From Verrucomicrobiaceae bacterium (GTDB lineage Bacteria; Verrucomicrobiota; Verrucomicrobiia; Verrucomicrobiales; Verrucomicrobiaceae), in assembly GCA_027487315.1 (NCBI GenBank), contig JAIYDW010000086.1, positions 1 to 35,750 on the forward strand: a stretch of DNA of 35,750 bases. The letters are read 5' to 3'. The number at the start of each line of letters is the position of its first letter. The stretch's first letter is position 1. The position numbers and the translations under genes were made by a program. The notes beneath the pieces were generated by a model, which saw nothing but the letters and a program-made list of their open reading frames with translations, did not search any database and had not been told where the DNA came from. Positions 25,701 through 35,300 of the stretch are shown piece after piece.

Positions 25701-28668
25701 GAGTGGTCACCGTGACAAAGTAGCTTCCGCCGCGAGTCGGCGTGAAGGTGTATGCGGAGGGTTTGCCAGAAATGGACACCCTCTCACGTTTTTCTTCCTT
25801 CAACACAACGGTGGTCTCAGTCGTCATGGCACCTCCCGCAGTTTCCACCTTTACCGTTTGGTATTCCTGACGCTCCACCACGACTTCCGCCGTTACGCCT
25901 ACCGAAGCTGGCTTCCCATCTCCATCCAAAACCGCCAATTCGAGGCGCACCGCTTCGCCCGCTCGCCCGAATCCCTCTGACTCTCGAATGCCTGGCAAAA
26001 TTTTGGCTCCTGGCACTCGCAACGTGGCGTGACTGCTGAGAGTTTGTTGATTCAGGTCAGTGAGATCCGTTCTGATTTCAATGAGTTGTGGAAAGGCCGA
26101 CCGATGTGGCGGCGGCATGGGCAATGGAAGCACAGCCGTGCCGTCTTCCGAAAGCATCAAATCACCACTGACAAACCAATCACTCCCATCGTCTTCAGAA
26201 TAGGAAGGCTGGCCATCACCATAACCAGCCCAGCCAGGGGCATCGCCAAAGTGGTAGTCGCTAAACTCGTCCGGTGGTTCAAAACCTGGAATACTCGATG
26301 CACTCCATTCGATCTCAGCCTGGCTGAGCGGTTTTCCCATGTAATATCGGGCTGTCAGCGGGACTTGGATGCGATCCTTTTCAACACTGGCTTTGGCAGT
26401 TTGAATCTCAACTTCAAAGGTATTTGGCCGATAATCCTCCACTCGGAAGTAGTGGTATCCACCGCTCTCTTCGTTCTGTTCGTCTGAGTCATCGTCGCCA
26501 TGAGGAAACTCGATGTTGAGACTGTAACTACCCAGAGGGCCCTCTGGTAGCTTGAACTCAGTCGCGTAGCTGCCATTCGCCGCAAAGGTGATCTCCTCAT
26601 CCCTAATGAGACGGTAGCGCGCATCTCGAAGCTTCAGCCGCGCTTTGCGTTCTTGACCCTCTAATGTTAGGGAATCCCCCACCTGAAGGCGCGTCATGGC
26701 TTTCAGGAACATCGTGTCGCCAGGACGATACAGGTCACGATCTGAAAAGATGAATGTTTTACGGCTCGGCTGCCAAACATTTCGCCAGGAACGATCAATC
26801 TCATAGCCATAAACGTTCCAAAGTTCCGACCCACTTCCTAAAGTGTCGAGCACCGCACAATCCTGCCCCAGTTCCGCCAGAGCAAAAACGGCTTCATTGG
26901 AAGCAATCCGGGCGACTCCGTTGGCGTCTGTCTCACCATGCCCCAGCAACTTCCGATCCCGATCAAGCAAAGTCACACGGGCCCCCACCGCAGGTGCTCC
27001 CGTCTCCAGATGGGTCACAAAGAGAAGTTGATCTTTGCCGGATGCCTTCATCATGAGCCCCAAATCGGTGCTCTCAACGAGGGTCTGCGTGATGATTCGC
27101 TTGTCCTCAAGCCCTTCCATCGCAAAACCCTCAAACTCCAGGAACACAGCTCCCGCCCCGCCAGTATCGCTGAGCAACTCTCGCCAGTTGAGCTGAATGA
27201 CATCAGACTGATCAAGCGGCTTGTTGAACCGAAATTCTCGATCAAGCATCCAGTCGCCCGGATACTTCTCAATCGACTCTGGCTTGAAGGCCCTGCGTTT
27301 CTCAAGCTTTCGCTCAAAGGCATTGTCGTAGCCACGATAAAGCTCTCGCGCTTCCAATAACTGTGGGCCATTCAGGCGTTTCGCGCGAACGCGTACATGC
27401 GTCACGTTAGCTGCGGTGACTTCAAAAATCCCAGTGCCACGGGCCAGCTGACTCCTGGCAAACGCAGGCGCCGAAACGTAAGGCGGATTCGGTTTGAAGG
27501 TCACAACCTGATCCATCACCGCTTCTTCGAGCAGCAAATCATCCCAGGCTTCAATGCCTGGCGCGACCGTGATACGATACTCCGTGCCGAGAACAAACGG
27601 ACCATGAAGACGCACAGTATCGCCCATCAACTCCAGCCGAGTTCCCTCCAATTCGGGCACCACCACCACATGTTCTGCCAAACCCGCAAGCATAGCAGCT
27701 TGCGCCGCTTTCGTCTCCTCCGGCGTTTTTCCGGCAACCTCTGCCTTAAGCCGCTTGTTGAACGCAATATCGATGTGGTAAGGCCGATCAAACGGTGTGT
27801 GTCCCGTGATTGACTCCACGGCAAGCGGCAGCACCGAACCCAATTTGACGACCTGATCTCGGCCGAGCGATGCCTGGCCACTACTGTTCGACAAGGACTT
27901 CGAAACGACAAGCTCCCAACTCGCCGCGACGGGAAGCGGATCCTCGGGCTCCACAAACAGCGCGCTCAGCCGCTTATCCCCTTCGCCTAACTTGGGCTCA
28001 ACCCCACTGATAGCCTCCGTCCATGTCGCCTGAAGTGACGAGTAAGTCATGCTAAGATCCTTCTTCTCGACATGCCTCACTCGAGCAGGAACCGATTGCA
28101 CGGGATCGGTGCTGCGAAACACCATGTGTGTGTTGGCATCCAGCGCATTGACTTGATCATTGAACTGGAAGAGCAGCGCCCGCCGCCGGGGGATGTCGTT
28201 GGTTCCAAACCATTTGGGGTCCTGATCCAAAATGGCAAAACCCGCCGTGTTCACTCGATCAAGCAAGTCCGTGTCCAGTTTCTTCCCGGTCAGATCCACA
28301 AGCCCAACGCTAAGCCGGAAGTCATACTCTTGATTGAAGCGTGGAACCTGTTTGAGTTTGTAGATTCCGCTGCGGGAACTGGTCCACTCAAAAATGCCTT
28401 CAAGCGGCGGTTCGATTCTCAAGGGGCTCACTTCCGCAGGTTTGCCGACAGCCTCCGGCTTGACCATCGGACTTGGAAAAACCAGCGTGATTGTGGATTC
28501 CGGGGCCAAATTCGCAGGCGAGATGGTCATCTCAGCAACCAGCGGCGCGTCTTCATCGGACTTCTCTTCTTTCTTGGATTCCGCGCTCAAAGACACCGCA
28601 ACCAGTGCTGATATCACCCCCAGGAATCCCAACGCTCTCGTAAACCGCACAAACAATCTTGCTTTCAT
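22723..28668 (-). CDS. Alpha-2-macroglobulin family protein
   Basis: The ATG at 28668 is chosen for its signal peptide (MKARLFVRFTRALGFLGV..., cleavage near SLSA|E); the upstream in-frame ATG at 28752 adds non-hydrophobic residues. 1,981 residues. Parts recognised: MG2-like domain near residue 650 (DLYRPGDTMFLKAMTR), A2M domain about 1240-1310 (VPDNLTRYRLMAVVSAG, VEPVVPRFARLGDEV), a Pro/Lys-rich linker about 1420-1450, and the thioester site YPYGCVEQTTS with Cys1505. Bacterial members are periplasmic traps for proteases. Unlike E. coli YfhM no lipobox cysteine is present, so this one is probably soluble in the periplasm. No PBP1C gene is adjacent; a lipoprotein hydrolase is divergent instead. 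Confidence 0.93.
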   Translation of the reverse strand: MKARLFVRFTRALGFLGVISALVAVSLSAESKKEEKSDEDAPLVAEMTISPANLAPESTITLVFPSPMVKPEAVGKPAEVSPLRIEPPLEGIFEWTSSRSGIYKLKQVPRFNQEYDFRLSVGLVDLTGKKLDTDLLDRVNTAGFAILDQDPKWFGTNDIPRRRALLFQFNDQVNALDANTHMVFRSTDPVQSVPARVRHVEKKDLSMTYSSLQATWTEAISGVEPKLGEGDKRLSALFVEPEDPLPVAASWELVVSKSLSNSSGQASLGRDQVVKLGSVLPLAVESITGHTPFDRPYHIDIAFNKRLKAEVAGKTPEETKAAQAAMLAGLAEHVVVVPELEGTRLELMGDTVRLHGPFVLGTEYRITVAPGIEAWDDLLLEEAVMDQVVTFKPNPPYVSAPAFARSQLARGTGIFEVTAANVTHVRVRAKRLNGPQLLEARELYRGYDNAFERKLEKRRAFKPESIEKYPGDWMLDREFRFNKPLDQSDVIQLNWRELLSDTGGAGAVFLEFEGFAMEGLEDKRIITQTLVESTDLGLMMKASGKDQLLFVTHLETGAPAVGARVTLLDRDRKLLGHGETDANGVARIASNEAVFALAELGQDCAVLDTLGSGSELWNVYGYEIDRSWRNVWQPSRKTFIFSDRDLYRPGDTMFLKAMTRLQVGDSLTLEGQERKARLKLRDARYRLIRDEEITFAANGSYATEFKLPEGPLGSYSLNIEFPHGDDDSDEQNEESGGYHYFRVEDYRPNTFEVEIQTAKASVEKDRIQVPLTARYYMGKPLSQAEIEWSASSIPGFEPPDEFSDYHFGDAPGWAGYGDGQPSYSEDDGSDWFVSGDLMLSEDGTAVLPLPMPPPHRSAFPQLIEIRTDLTDLNQQTLSSHATLRVPGAKILPGIRESEGFGRAGEAVRLELAVLDGDGKPASVGVTAEVVVERQEYQTVKVETAGGAMTTETTVVLKEEKRERVSISGKPSAYTFTPTRGGSYFVTVTTQDADGVKAFSRLAMFVIGKGEYPWRIENGVRLTLQPESKEVKPGGEAVIAIQCPIEGTALITVERNRLHQHFVRSYTLDDPIIRVPIGETDSPNVFVSVVVVRGAAASGKKHSLPEYRVGYTEILVPSDSLDLNVVVTPDKPEVLPGSHLPVSVVVKDSRGMPLPGADVTLFAVDEGVLSLTGFETPNPDDFFHQLFQLTFANYTSIENLLGEAPEDRVRANKGFLVGGGGEEGDAPQQTRKNFVATPLWVASALTDAEGRSLSTVKVPDNLTRYRLMAVVSAGAERFGQGSSAFTVNKPLMVEPVVPRFARLGDEVLIKGIVHNTTPEKREVELSLQLDAGASFIVEARPFGTAVEVGAEPLKLLRKVIVPGGASVATVFPVRFEGIGETVWQWSVKSVGGGSSLMDATESRFEVSHPVPELKEVRYARVTNPSKPPPAPSAPPANKGQSKTKSKEKTKPKLAVNAEPQGPLNLLAKVNPEILEAQGAIKVNLTTTRLTEVRDGLNYLLRYPYGCVEQTTSATMPWLALGGFHNLFPQQLDPARSREAIQKGVNRLLQMVVEGEGGLAYWPGGSEPNLWGSAYGGLMLLRARDAGAQMPAEVVDGLMEYLAKKLRGLDTETDSYLITDAALSLYTLAKAKRPEPAYHTLLFERRGRLPEAAKLYLSLAMLISDGPEDQVKILLGVGNPAESQVPVPVSGLRHWAGDGPNRALRLLAYTHMGLAQSADTIANELWSARNLNGEWGNTYSNAWTLTALAAYERSRQATGHPINAVIAWADIQETVQLSAEKPLGEIELSLGAKRANAPLTVQVPKDESAWVRMEVRGHPRGREFAGENHGYGITRDYRKVLPDGSTAPADDLRVGDLVRISLGIDIGGGDRYLAVEDSLPSVFEAMNPAFETQSERQDGPFDDYEPWFCDHRELHANRALFFTDHAPAKGKFVLHYLARVIAEGDTVAPPAKIEAMYEPSKYGLSPIQRVITLPGGNDKVAER

Positions 28669-28836
28669 AAATAGGGAAGATTTGACGGCGCACCATCGCA
28701 AAACTTCAAACGAAAGCGAGCACAGACAGACGTCTAACAAAAATGTTTCCAAGAGTGATCCTAGTAACCCTCAGCTTGACCCCGACTCATTCTTGACGGA
28801 GACACTGGTCGGTAAAACACCCATTCACGACTGGAA

Positions 28837-30411
28837 ATGATGAGACACTGGATCATCCGTTTGAGCATCATCATCTGGTGCACCCAACTCGTCTCTTGTG
28901 CCGTCGCGCCCGCAACCGTCAAACGAATCCGCAAGGTTGAAAGAAGTTCAAAGACTCAGGAACCACTCCAAAGCCTGCTCACAAGAGCGCTCGCCTACCC
29001 CAATTCAGCATCATCCAGCCACGCACTTGCGCACTTTGTCGAGCGTTGGAAAACGCAGATCGGAACCTCTTCCGGACAGCTTGAAGGCGATAACGTGACT
29101 TATGACATCGAGTTCATCGGTCAGGGCCCGGGTTCTTATCCCCTGAACTACTTCGACGAAATCAGCCCGGCTCAAGATTACGTCATCCGCAAACTGGAAC
29201 ACCACATGCGGACCGGAGTTGGGGCTCCGCTTGTGGCACTTCGTGAAAATCAGCATCGCGAGCCAATCGAATTCTGGTTTCCACCCGAAGTCATCTCTCG
29301 TCCCCTGACCGCGTTGGCTGAAACTGAACCTCTCAAGCAAGGCATGCAAAAGGTTCGAGTCCGCCTTCTTTGCCCTCTCATCAATCCGACGGTCGTTTGC
29401 CACGGCAAATCTCTTCCGTTAGCCGCTGATTTCTCCGTTCCCTGGGCCGCAACCCTCGCCCGCTCGGGAAAGCTGAACCAGTCACGAGTCCTCGACATGC
29501 TGCGCCGCATGCCGAGCCGACAACCTCGACTCTATTTGATGGAACCTTACGATCCCAAACGAGAACCCTTGATCATGATTCATGGCCTGCTATCAACGCC
29601 TCTCGCCTGGGCAGAGACCAGCAACAGCTTGTGGGCAGACGATGTAATCCGCCAACGCTACCAGATCTGGCACTACCACTACAATACCTCCGCCCCCGCC
29701 CTTTACTCCGCGCGCATTTTGCGCAGTCAGATCAAGGAACTCCGCGCGATTCTTGACCCCGATGGCGACGACCCCGCGTCACGCAGAACCACCTTGCTCA
29801 CCCACAGCATGGGCGGCCTGGTCGGCAAGGCCCTTGTGGTCAGACCCGGTAATGTCTTTTGGAAGGCCGCTTTCAAAGTGCCCCACGAAACTCTCAAACT
29901 GTCCAAAGAAGACCGCGCTAGCCTCGAAGAAGCGTTTGAATGGGAACCCGAACGATCCGTGCATCGCATTATTTTCGTCGCAGTCCCTCATCGCGGCAGC
30001 AGCTTTGCCGATAATTGGGTGGGTCGAATCGGAACTTGGATCACTGCCCCCCCTGTCGGCTTCCAGACCTTTTATGAACGCATTTCAAAGTCCAATCCTA
30101 GCGTTTTCACTGAAGCTTACGAGCAGCTGGGCAGCGGGCGCCTCGATAGCGTTAGCTCTCTCTCTCCACGGCAACCCACTCTGAAAATCCTGGCAGATCT
30201 GCCATTCGGACAACCCATCAGCGCCCACAGCATCATCGGCGACCGAGGCAAAGCTGATCCTCTTGAACTGAGCAGCGACGGCATCGTCCCCTACCACAGC
30301 AGCCACATTAAAGAGGCAGTTTCCGAAGTCATCGTTCCCGCAGGACACAGTGCCTTTCGCCATCCCGCCGCGATGGAGGAAATTCGACGTGTGCTGCGAC
30401 TCACCCCTTAG
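28837..30411 (+). CDS. Lipoprotein alpha/beta hydrolase (PGAP1/lipase-like)
   Basis: A 524-residue protein with a lipoprotein signal (LVSCA, lipidated Cys21). From about residue 245 an alpha/beta hydrolase domain: MIHGLLSTPLAW (oxyanion-hole HG), LLTHSMGGLVGK with nucleophile Ser324, and VAVPHRGSSFADNW, typical of lipases and PGAP1-like proteins. A terminal GHSAFRHP provides the probable catalytic His. The N-terminal 200 residues are of unknown fold. The likely role is an outer-membrane- or periplasm-anchored esterase or lipase. It is divergent from the alpha-2-macroglobulin gene (168-base gap, in which I see no firm promoter) and convergent with the FAH-family gene, six bases apart. Confidence 0.85.
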   Translation: MMRHWIIRLSIIIWCTQLVSCAVAPATVKRIRKVERSSKTQEPLQSLLTRALAYPNSASSSHALAHFVERWKTQIGTSSGQLEGDNVTYDIEFIGQGPGSYPLNYFDEISPAQDYVIRKLEHHMRTGVGAPLVALRENQHREPIEFWFPPEVISRPLTALAETEPLKQGMQKVRVRLLCPLINPTVVCHGKSLPLAADFSVPWAATLARSGKLNQSRVLDMLRRMPSRQPRLYLMEPYDPKREPLIMIHGLLSTPLAWAETSNSLWADDVIRQRYQIWHYHYNTSAPALYSARILRSQIKELRAILDPDGDDPASRRTTLLTHSMGGLVGKALVVRPGNVFWKAAFKVPHETLKLSKEDRASLEEAFEWEPERSVHRIIFVAVPHRGSSFADNWVGRIGTWITAPPVGFQTFYERISKSNPSVFTEAYEQLGSGRLDSVSSLSPRQPTLKILADLPFGQPISAHSIIGDRGKADPLELSSDGIVPYHSSHIKEAVSEVIVPAGHSAFRHPAAMEEIRRVLRLTP

Positions 30412-30417
30412 GCCAAC

Positions 30418-31272
30418 TCATTTCCAAGCTTGCGCAATCTGCATCGAGCTCCCCAAACCCTCCACACCGAGTTCCACCACATCCCCTGGCTTCAAAAACT
30501 TCGGCGGCTTGAAGCCCAGGCCCACTCCCGGTGGCGTTCCCGTAGTGATCACGTCCCCAGGCAGCAAAGTCATAAACTGACTCACATAACTCACCAGCGT
30601 GCGCACCCCAAAAATCATCTGCTGCGTGCTGCTATTCTGAATCAACTCACCATTCAACTTCAACCAAAGCTTCAAATCCTGTGGATCCGGAATCTCGTCC
30701 GTCGTGGCGATAAATGGCCCAATCGGAGCAAACGTATCGCAACTCTTTCCCTTTACCCATTGACCGCCTCGCTCCAACTGCCACTCGCGCTCACTGTAGT
30801 CGTTGTGCAAGACGTACCCCGCGATATGTTCCAATGCCTGTTCTTCCGAGACGTGGGACGCTTTCTTGCCAATCACGAAGGCTAACTCCACCTCCCAATC
30901 CGTTTTCACCGAGTTCTTCGGAATCACAATCGGATCATTGGGTCCCACGATCGCACTCGTCGCCTTAAAAAAGAGAATCGGCTCCTTTGGAATCTCCGCC
31001 CCGGACTCCTTGGCATGGTCCGCATAATTCAAACCAATGCATACGATCTTGCTAGGCCTCGCCAGCGGCGGCCCAAGCCTCACAGATTCATCTACCGTCG
31101 GAGCCTTCGCCTCATTGGCAGCAGCCCAGGTTGCCAATCGATCCAAACCATCTCCCCCAAAGAAGGCCTCGTCATAGTCCTGACCAAAGTCCGAGACATC
31201 AATACGACGGCCGTCTTCAAGCAGAAGACCGGGCTTCTCTTGTCCTGGGTTGCCAAAGCGAATGAGTTTCAT
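30418..31272 (-). CDS. Fumarylacetoacetate hydrolase family protein
   Basis: The start at 31272 (MKLIRFGNPGQEKPGLLLEDGRRIDVSDF) is typical of the family; upstream ATGs lie inside the SDR gene. 284 residues. The motifs IVCIGLNYADHAKES, DWEVELAFVIG (Glu127, Glu129 metal ligands), HNDYSEREWQ (Asp158) and GDVITTGTPPGVG define the FAH fold (PF01557). The close match to the ureidoglycolate-lyase / 2,4-diketo-3-deoxy-L-fuconate hydrolase branch and the upstream SDR suggest C-C bond hydrolysis in a non-phosphorylating deoxy-sugar-acid pathway. Same strand as the SDR, 46 bases downstream. Confidence 0.9.
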   Translation of the reverse strand: MKLIRFGNPGQEKPGLLLEDGRRIDVSDFGQDYDEAFFGGDGLDRLATWAAANEAKAPTVDESVRLGPPLARPSKIVCIGLNYADHAKESGAEIPKEPILFFKATSAIVGPNDPIVIPKNSVKTDWEVELAFVIGKKASHVSEEQALEHIAGYVLHNDYSEREWQLERGGQWVKGKSCDTFAPIGPFIATTDEIPDPQDLKLWLKLNGELIQNSSTQQMIFGVRTLVSYVSQFMTLLPGDVITTGTPPGVGLGFKPPKFLKPGDVVELGVEGLGSSMQIAQAWK

Positions 31273-31318
31273 ATCAAAAAAGGAACGGTGCTTAAAGTTG
31301 CATGTCGGATGGCGAATA

Positions 31319-32104
31319 TCACTCAACGCTGCCTTCGTAGTTCGGATAACGACCAATAATCGGATACTGTTCCAACTCCGCCACAGTGCCAGAGATCGGC
31401 CGACTTTCATGCCCCACCCAATAGACCGCCGCCCCGGCAACCTCCTCTGGTGTCGTCAATCGTCCAGCAGGTGCCGCATACGCAGGCACATGATCCGGCC
31501 AATCCGCCGGCAATCCATCCCCCATTTTCACCTGATATTCATTCTCCGTGAGCGTCCAGCCCACATTCAGTTGGTTAAATCGTACCCCATCCGTACCCAG
31601 CGCATCCGCCAAATTCCGAGTCATCGTCATCAACGCCCCCTTCGACATCGAATACGCCAGCAAATTCGCCTGCCCGCAATGCGCCAACACCGACCCAATG
31701 TTCAAAACACACCCCCGCACCTCCTTCAGCGCAGGCAAAAGCGCACGAATCAAAAGCATCGGTGCCCGAGCATTCACCGCAAGAATTCGATCAAAAAAAG
31801 CCGCATCCGTGTCCTGAATTCGCGCCCTCGTCGTCAAAGCCGCATTATTCACCAAACAATCGATCCGACCAAAGGCCGCCAGCGCATCCTTCGCCAATTG
31901 CTCTGGATACGAAGCATCAGCCAAATCACCCTGACAAAAAGCCGCGTTCCCCTCTCCCAAGGAATCCCGCAAAGCCTGCCCGCGAACCGCATCCCGCCCA
32001 TGCAATACCACTTTCGCCCCTTCCTGCACAAATCGCCGTGCCATATGCTCCCCGATGCCAGTCGTGCTTCCGGTGATTAGAATGATTTGGTCTCGCAATC
32101 GCAT
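31319..32104 (-). CDS. Short-chain dehydrogenase/reductase
   Basis: A 261-residue SDR: TGSTTGIGEHMA (NAD(P) site, TGxxxGIG), NNAA at residues 86-89, catalytic Ser138 (NIGS), Tyr151 and Lys155 (YSMSK). It is classical in length and order. With the following FAH-family enzyme it looks like 2-keto-3-deoxy-L-fuconate/rhamnonate dehydrogenase plus hydrolase. The minus strand here is G/T-rich in codon ends, unlike the minus-strand genes left of 22 kb. No strong Shine-Dalgarno. The substrate is inferred from context only. Confidence 0.88.
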   Translation of the reverse strand: MRLRDQIILITGSTTGIGEHMARRFVQEGAKVVLHGRDAVRGQALRDSLGEGNAAFCQGDLADASYPEQLAKDALAAFGRIDCLVNNAALTTRARIQDTDAAFFDRILAVNARAPMLLIRALLPALKEVRGCVLNIGSVLAHCGQANLLAYSMSKGALMTMTRNLADALGTDGVRFNQLNVGWTLTENEYQVKMGDGLPADWPDHVPAYAAPAGRLTTPEEVAGAAVYWVGHESRPISGTVAELEQYPIIGRYPNYEGSVE

Positions 32105-32311
32105 AACTCAAGTTCCCGGTATCGCGGGACCGTGACCCTCGCCAAGAGTGCCCGCTCGGACAAGCAAAATCTGGCACCGGTTTGCACCCCAACCCACCCT
32201 GGACCGCCCAGAATTGTCAGTCGCAAGGGCTCAATCCTCAAATGATTTCAACTACCGAAATAAAGGGATGCATGAACTAAAAAGATTCCCGTGATACTCG
32301 GAAATGATTTG

Positions 32312-32335
32312 CAATTTTCATAATTTTGAGAATTG
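32312..32335. promoter_or_regulatory. AT-rich imperfect inverted repeat before the surface-protein gene
   Basis: CAATTTTC-ATAATTTT-GAGAATTG pairs seven of eight positions. It lies directly in front of the Shine-Dalgarno at 32337-32342, so it may be an operator or an RNA hairpin affecting translation. The rest of the 244-base gap 32105-32348 holds a short TCCCG/CGGGA inverted repeat near 32112-32131 and nothing else I recognise. Confidence 0.35.
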
Positions 32336-32336
32336 T

Positions 32337-32342
32337 AAGGAG
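32337..32342 (+). promoter_or_regulatory. Strong Shine-Dalgarno AAGGAG
   Basis: AAGGAG is followed by six bases (ATTATT) and the ATG at 32349. This fixes the start of the large surface protein and is the only strong ribosome binding site I found in the window. Confidence 0.8.
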
Positions 32343-32348
32343 ATTATT

Positions 32349-35300
32349 ATGGTCGGTGTCAGCTTTTCGGCTTATCCCCATGCGCCCCAGGCACCTTTGA
32401 TGCCAGGGACGCATCGTGCTTTGGTCGTCACACGCCTGATCCTGTCCTCGGCACTGATAGCGGCGACTCTCCAGTTCAGCCCCACCGCCCATGCAGGCGT
32501 GGCACAGGAATTTTTTGTGCCAATGCCAGAAGACCACCTCGCCAATTCTTTCCGTGGCTTCTACCCCCAGGCTGGCAACACCATCGATAGCGCCATCTCC
32601 ATCAGCACCATGCAGCCAGGCACCGTCGTTTATTACGACCACTGGGAGGACGGTTACGAAACAAACCTTGATTCTCCTGCGCAACCGACCACCCAGATTT
32701 GGGGAGACAGCAATCCCGCCAATGGCATCCCCCCCGGCTCCGCCACCGATTCACTGACCGCCGCCTCTGTCATCAAATTGCGGAACCTCATCGACACCCC
32801 AAGGGTGGCCAGCAACGTCACGTTTGATGGCAGGGACAAAATTGGCGTCACCAAACCCGTCGCTCTGACCCGGATGACCTGGAGCACAGACCCGGGACCC
32901 GTTCTTGCAGGTGCCGTTCAAATCCAGTCCACCCTGGAGTACGGCACCCAACACATCTGCCCGATCGGTGAAAACACTCCGAACACCAGCTACAATGAAG
33001 TTTTCGAACGCGTCGAACTCTGCATCATGGCCGCCGAAAACGGAACCCAACTGCAAATCGACAAAGACGCCAACGGCAGCTTCGAAACCACCGCCACACT
33101 CAATGCCGGCGAAGGGTTTACGGTAGCCGGCATTTTCGTCGGAGCCGTTGTCAACTCCTCCAAACCCGTGCAGGCCCACCTCATCACGGGTGACGTCGGT
33201 GCCTCATACGAAAGCCGGTGGTTCAATCTTTTCCCCAGAGACACCTGGGGCAGCGAGTACTTCAACCCCGTCAGTTCGGCCTCTCTCGATACGCCCGCCA
33301 ACGTCTTCTTGTTCAACCCGAACAACAACGCCATCACCGTCCAAGTCGCCACCACCGCAGGCACCACTTCGATCCCGATTCCGGCTCGCAGCACCAACTA
33401 CTACGAAATGCCTCTCAACTCCGGAGCGCGCTTCTTCACCACAGGTGCCGTTCCTCCCGTTTTCACCGGCATGGTTGCCATGGACTCAGATCAACCCTCC
33501 GGCAGCGGCAACACCTCCTTCGAATGGGGCTTTACCCTTGTGCCAAAATCCAGCCTCACCGCCGCCATCAAGGTCGGCTACGGTCCCGGCACCAGTGACG
33601 TGCCTCCGACGGCAAACGGCAGCCCCGCCTGGGTCATCGCCGCAAACGCGACCCGCCTCTACATTGACTACGACGGCGATCTCACCACAGGCCCACTGAT
33701 AGACCCCAACGGCAATCGCTACAACTACCACGTCGATGTCGCAGCCCTGCAGTCCACACTCGTCTATGACAACAACGACAATGACCAGTCCGGCCTCCGC
33801 GTCTACGCCGCCGACGGCACCAAAATCACCGCCGCTTGGGGCCAGGACTCAAATATTGCCCTCAGTGGAAATCCTTTCCTCGACCTCGGCTACACCGTCC
33901 TCCCACACCCGCTTTTCTTCGCCCTGAAGACCGGTGCCATCGTTCAAGATCTCAATCTCGATGGCGTCGCGGATCGCGATGACATCATTGAATACACCAT
34001 CGCCGTCACCAACATCGGCATCATCCCGGTCAATGGCGTGACCATCAAGGACGTCCTCGTAGGAAACGTCACCTACAACCCCGGCTCCACCACCCTTGAG
34101 GGCACACCCGTCCCGGATAACATCGTCCCACCCGCCGCTACTGTCTTCCCGATCGACGAAGCAGGACTCTCCCTCGGTAACTTGGGTGTCCGACAAACCA
34201 AGACCGTTCGTTTCCGTGTCACCGTTGGATACCAGGGCCCGGGTAGCATCGAAATCCGCAACACCGTCATCGTCTCCATTGTCGAACAGGACACGCCCGA
34301 CGAAACAGGTGAAGTTACCCCCACACGTCCCACCCCTTGCCCAAACATCACCCTCTCCAGCTCCCGCCCCTCCACCTCCGTCGCCCTCACGAACCAACCC
34401 TACAGCGCGACCTTCTCCAACAACGGCCGTGATGGACCCTACACCTACCAAATCGCCTCCGGTTCTCTCCCTCCAGGCTTGAACATCACCAATGCGGGGG
34501 TTGTCTCCGGCACCCCCACCACCCCGGGCACCTACACCTTCACCCTCACCGCCCGCGACATCTACACCTGCCCCGCACAAGGCACCTTCACCATCGTCGT
34601 CGCAGATCCATTAGCACTTTGCCCCTCCGTCTCGGCTCTCCCCCGTGGCCTTCAAAACACCCCCTACTCCGTCACCATCACTCCAGCCGGCGGCACTGGC
34701 CCCTACCTCTTTGACATCACCAGTGGCAATCTGCAAAATGGCCTCTCCCTGAACCCCACCACCGGCCAGATCACCGGCACCCCGATTGTCGCAAACAAGC
34801 GCTCCTTCGTCATCCGCGTCACCGACTCACTCGGCACCCCCACCAGCGTTCCTTACGAACTCGAGGTCGCCTCCACCGCCTCCCTCCTCCTTGCTTCAAA
34901 GGGTAGCAACAACGTCCCCATCACCAGCGCTCAAATCCTCCGCTCCGGCACCACCCCCATCACCCAAACCACCTCCGCCTCCGGTGTCACCCTCGTGACC
35001 ACCAACACCCTCGAGCTCACTCAACTCAACATCCTCGACGACGGCGTTCCCAAAACCCTCGCCGTCGTCAACCGCGGTGGCGGCACCGTTCGCAATGTCA
35101 ACGTCAGCTCTTCCTCCACCGACTACGGCGTCGTCAACGCGGGCGTCAAACAATCCCTCGCCAGCCTCGGCATGGAACCCTTCAAACTCCTCGCCGCCAG
35201 CACCTCCTCCAACGCGAACCTCAACAACTACATCGACGATGGCCGCGGCGACACCCTGCCGGACGGCAACTCCGAGTACGACATGATGTTCGATCTCCCC

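Noticed and set aside
32300-32348. dif-like site in the AT-rich stretch before the surface gene
   Set aside because: The arms do not match XerC/XerD half sites well enough; better explained as an inverted repeat near the SD.
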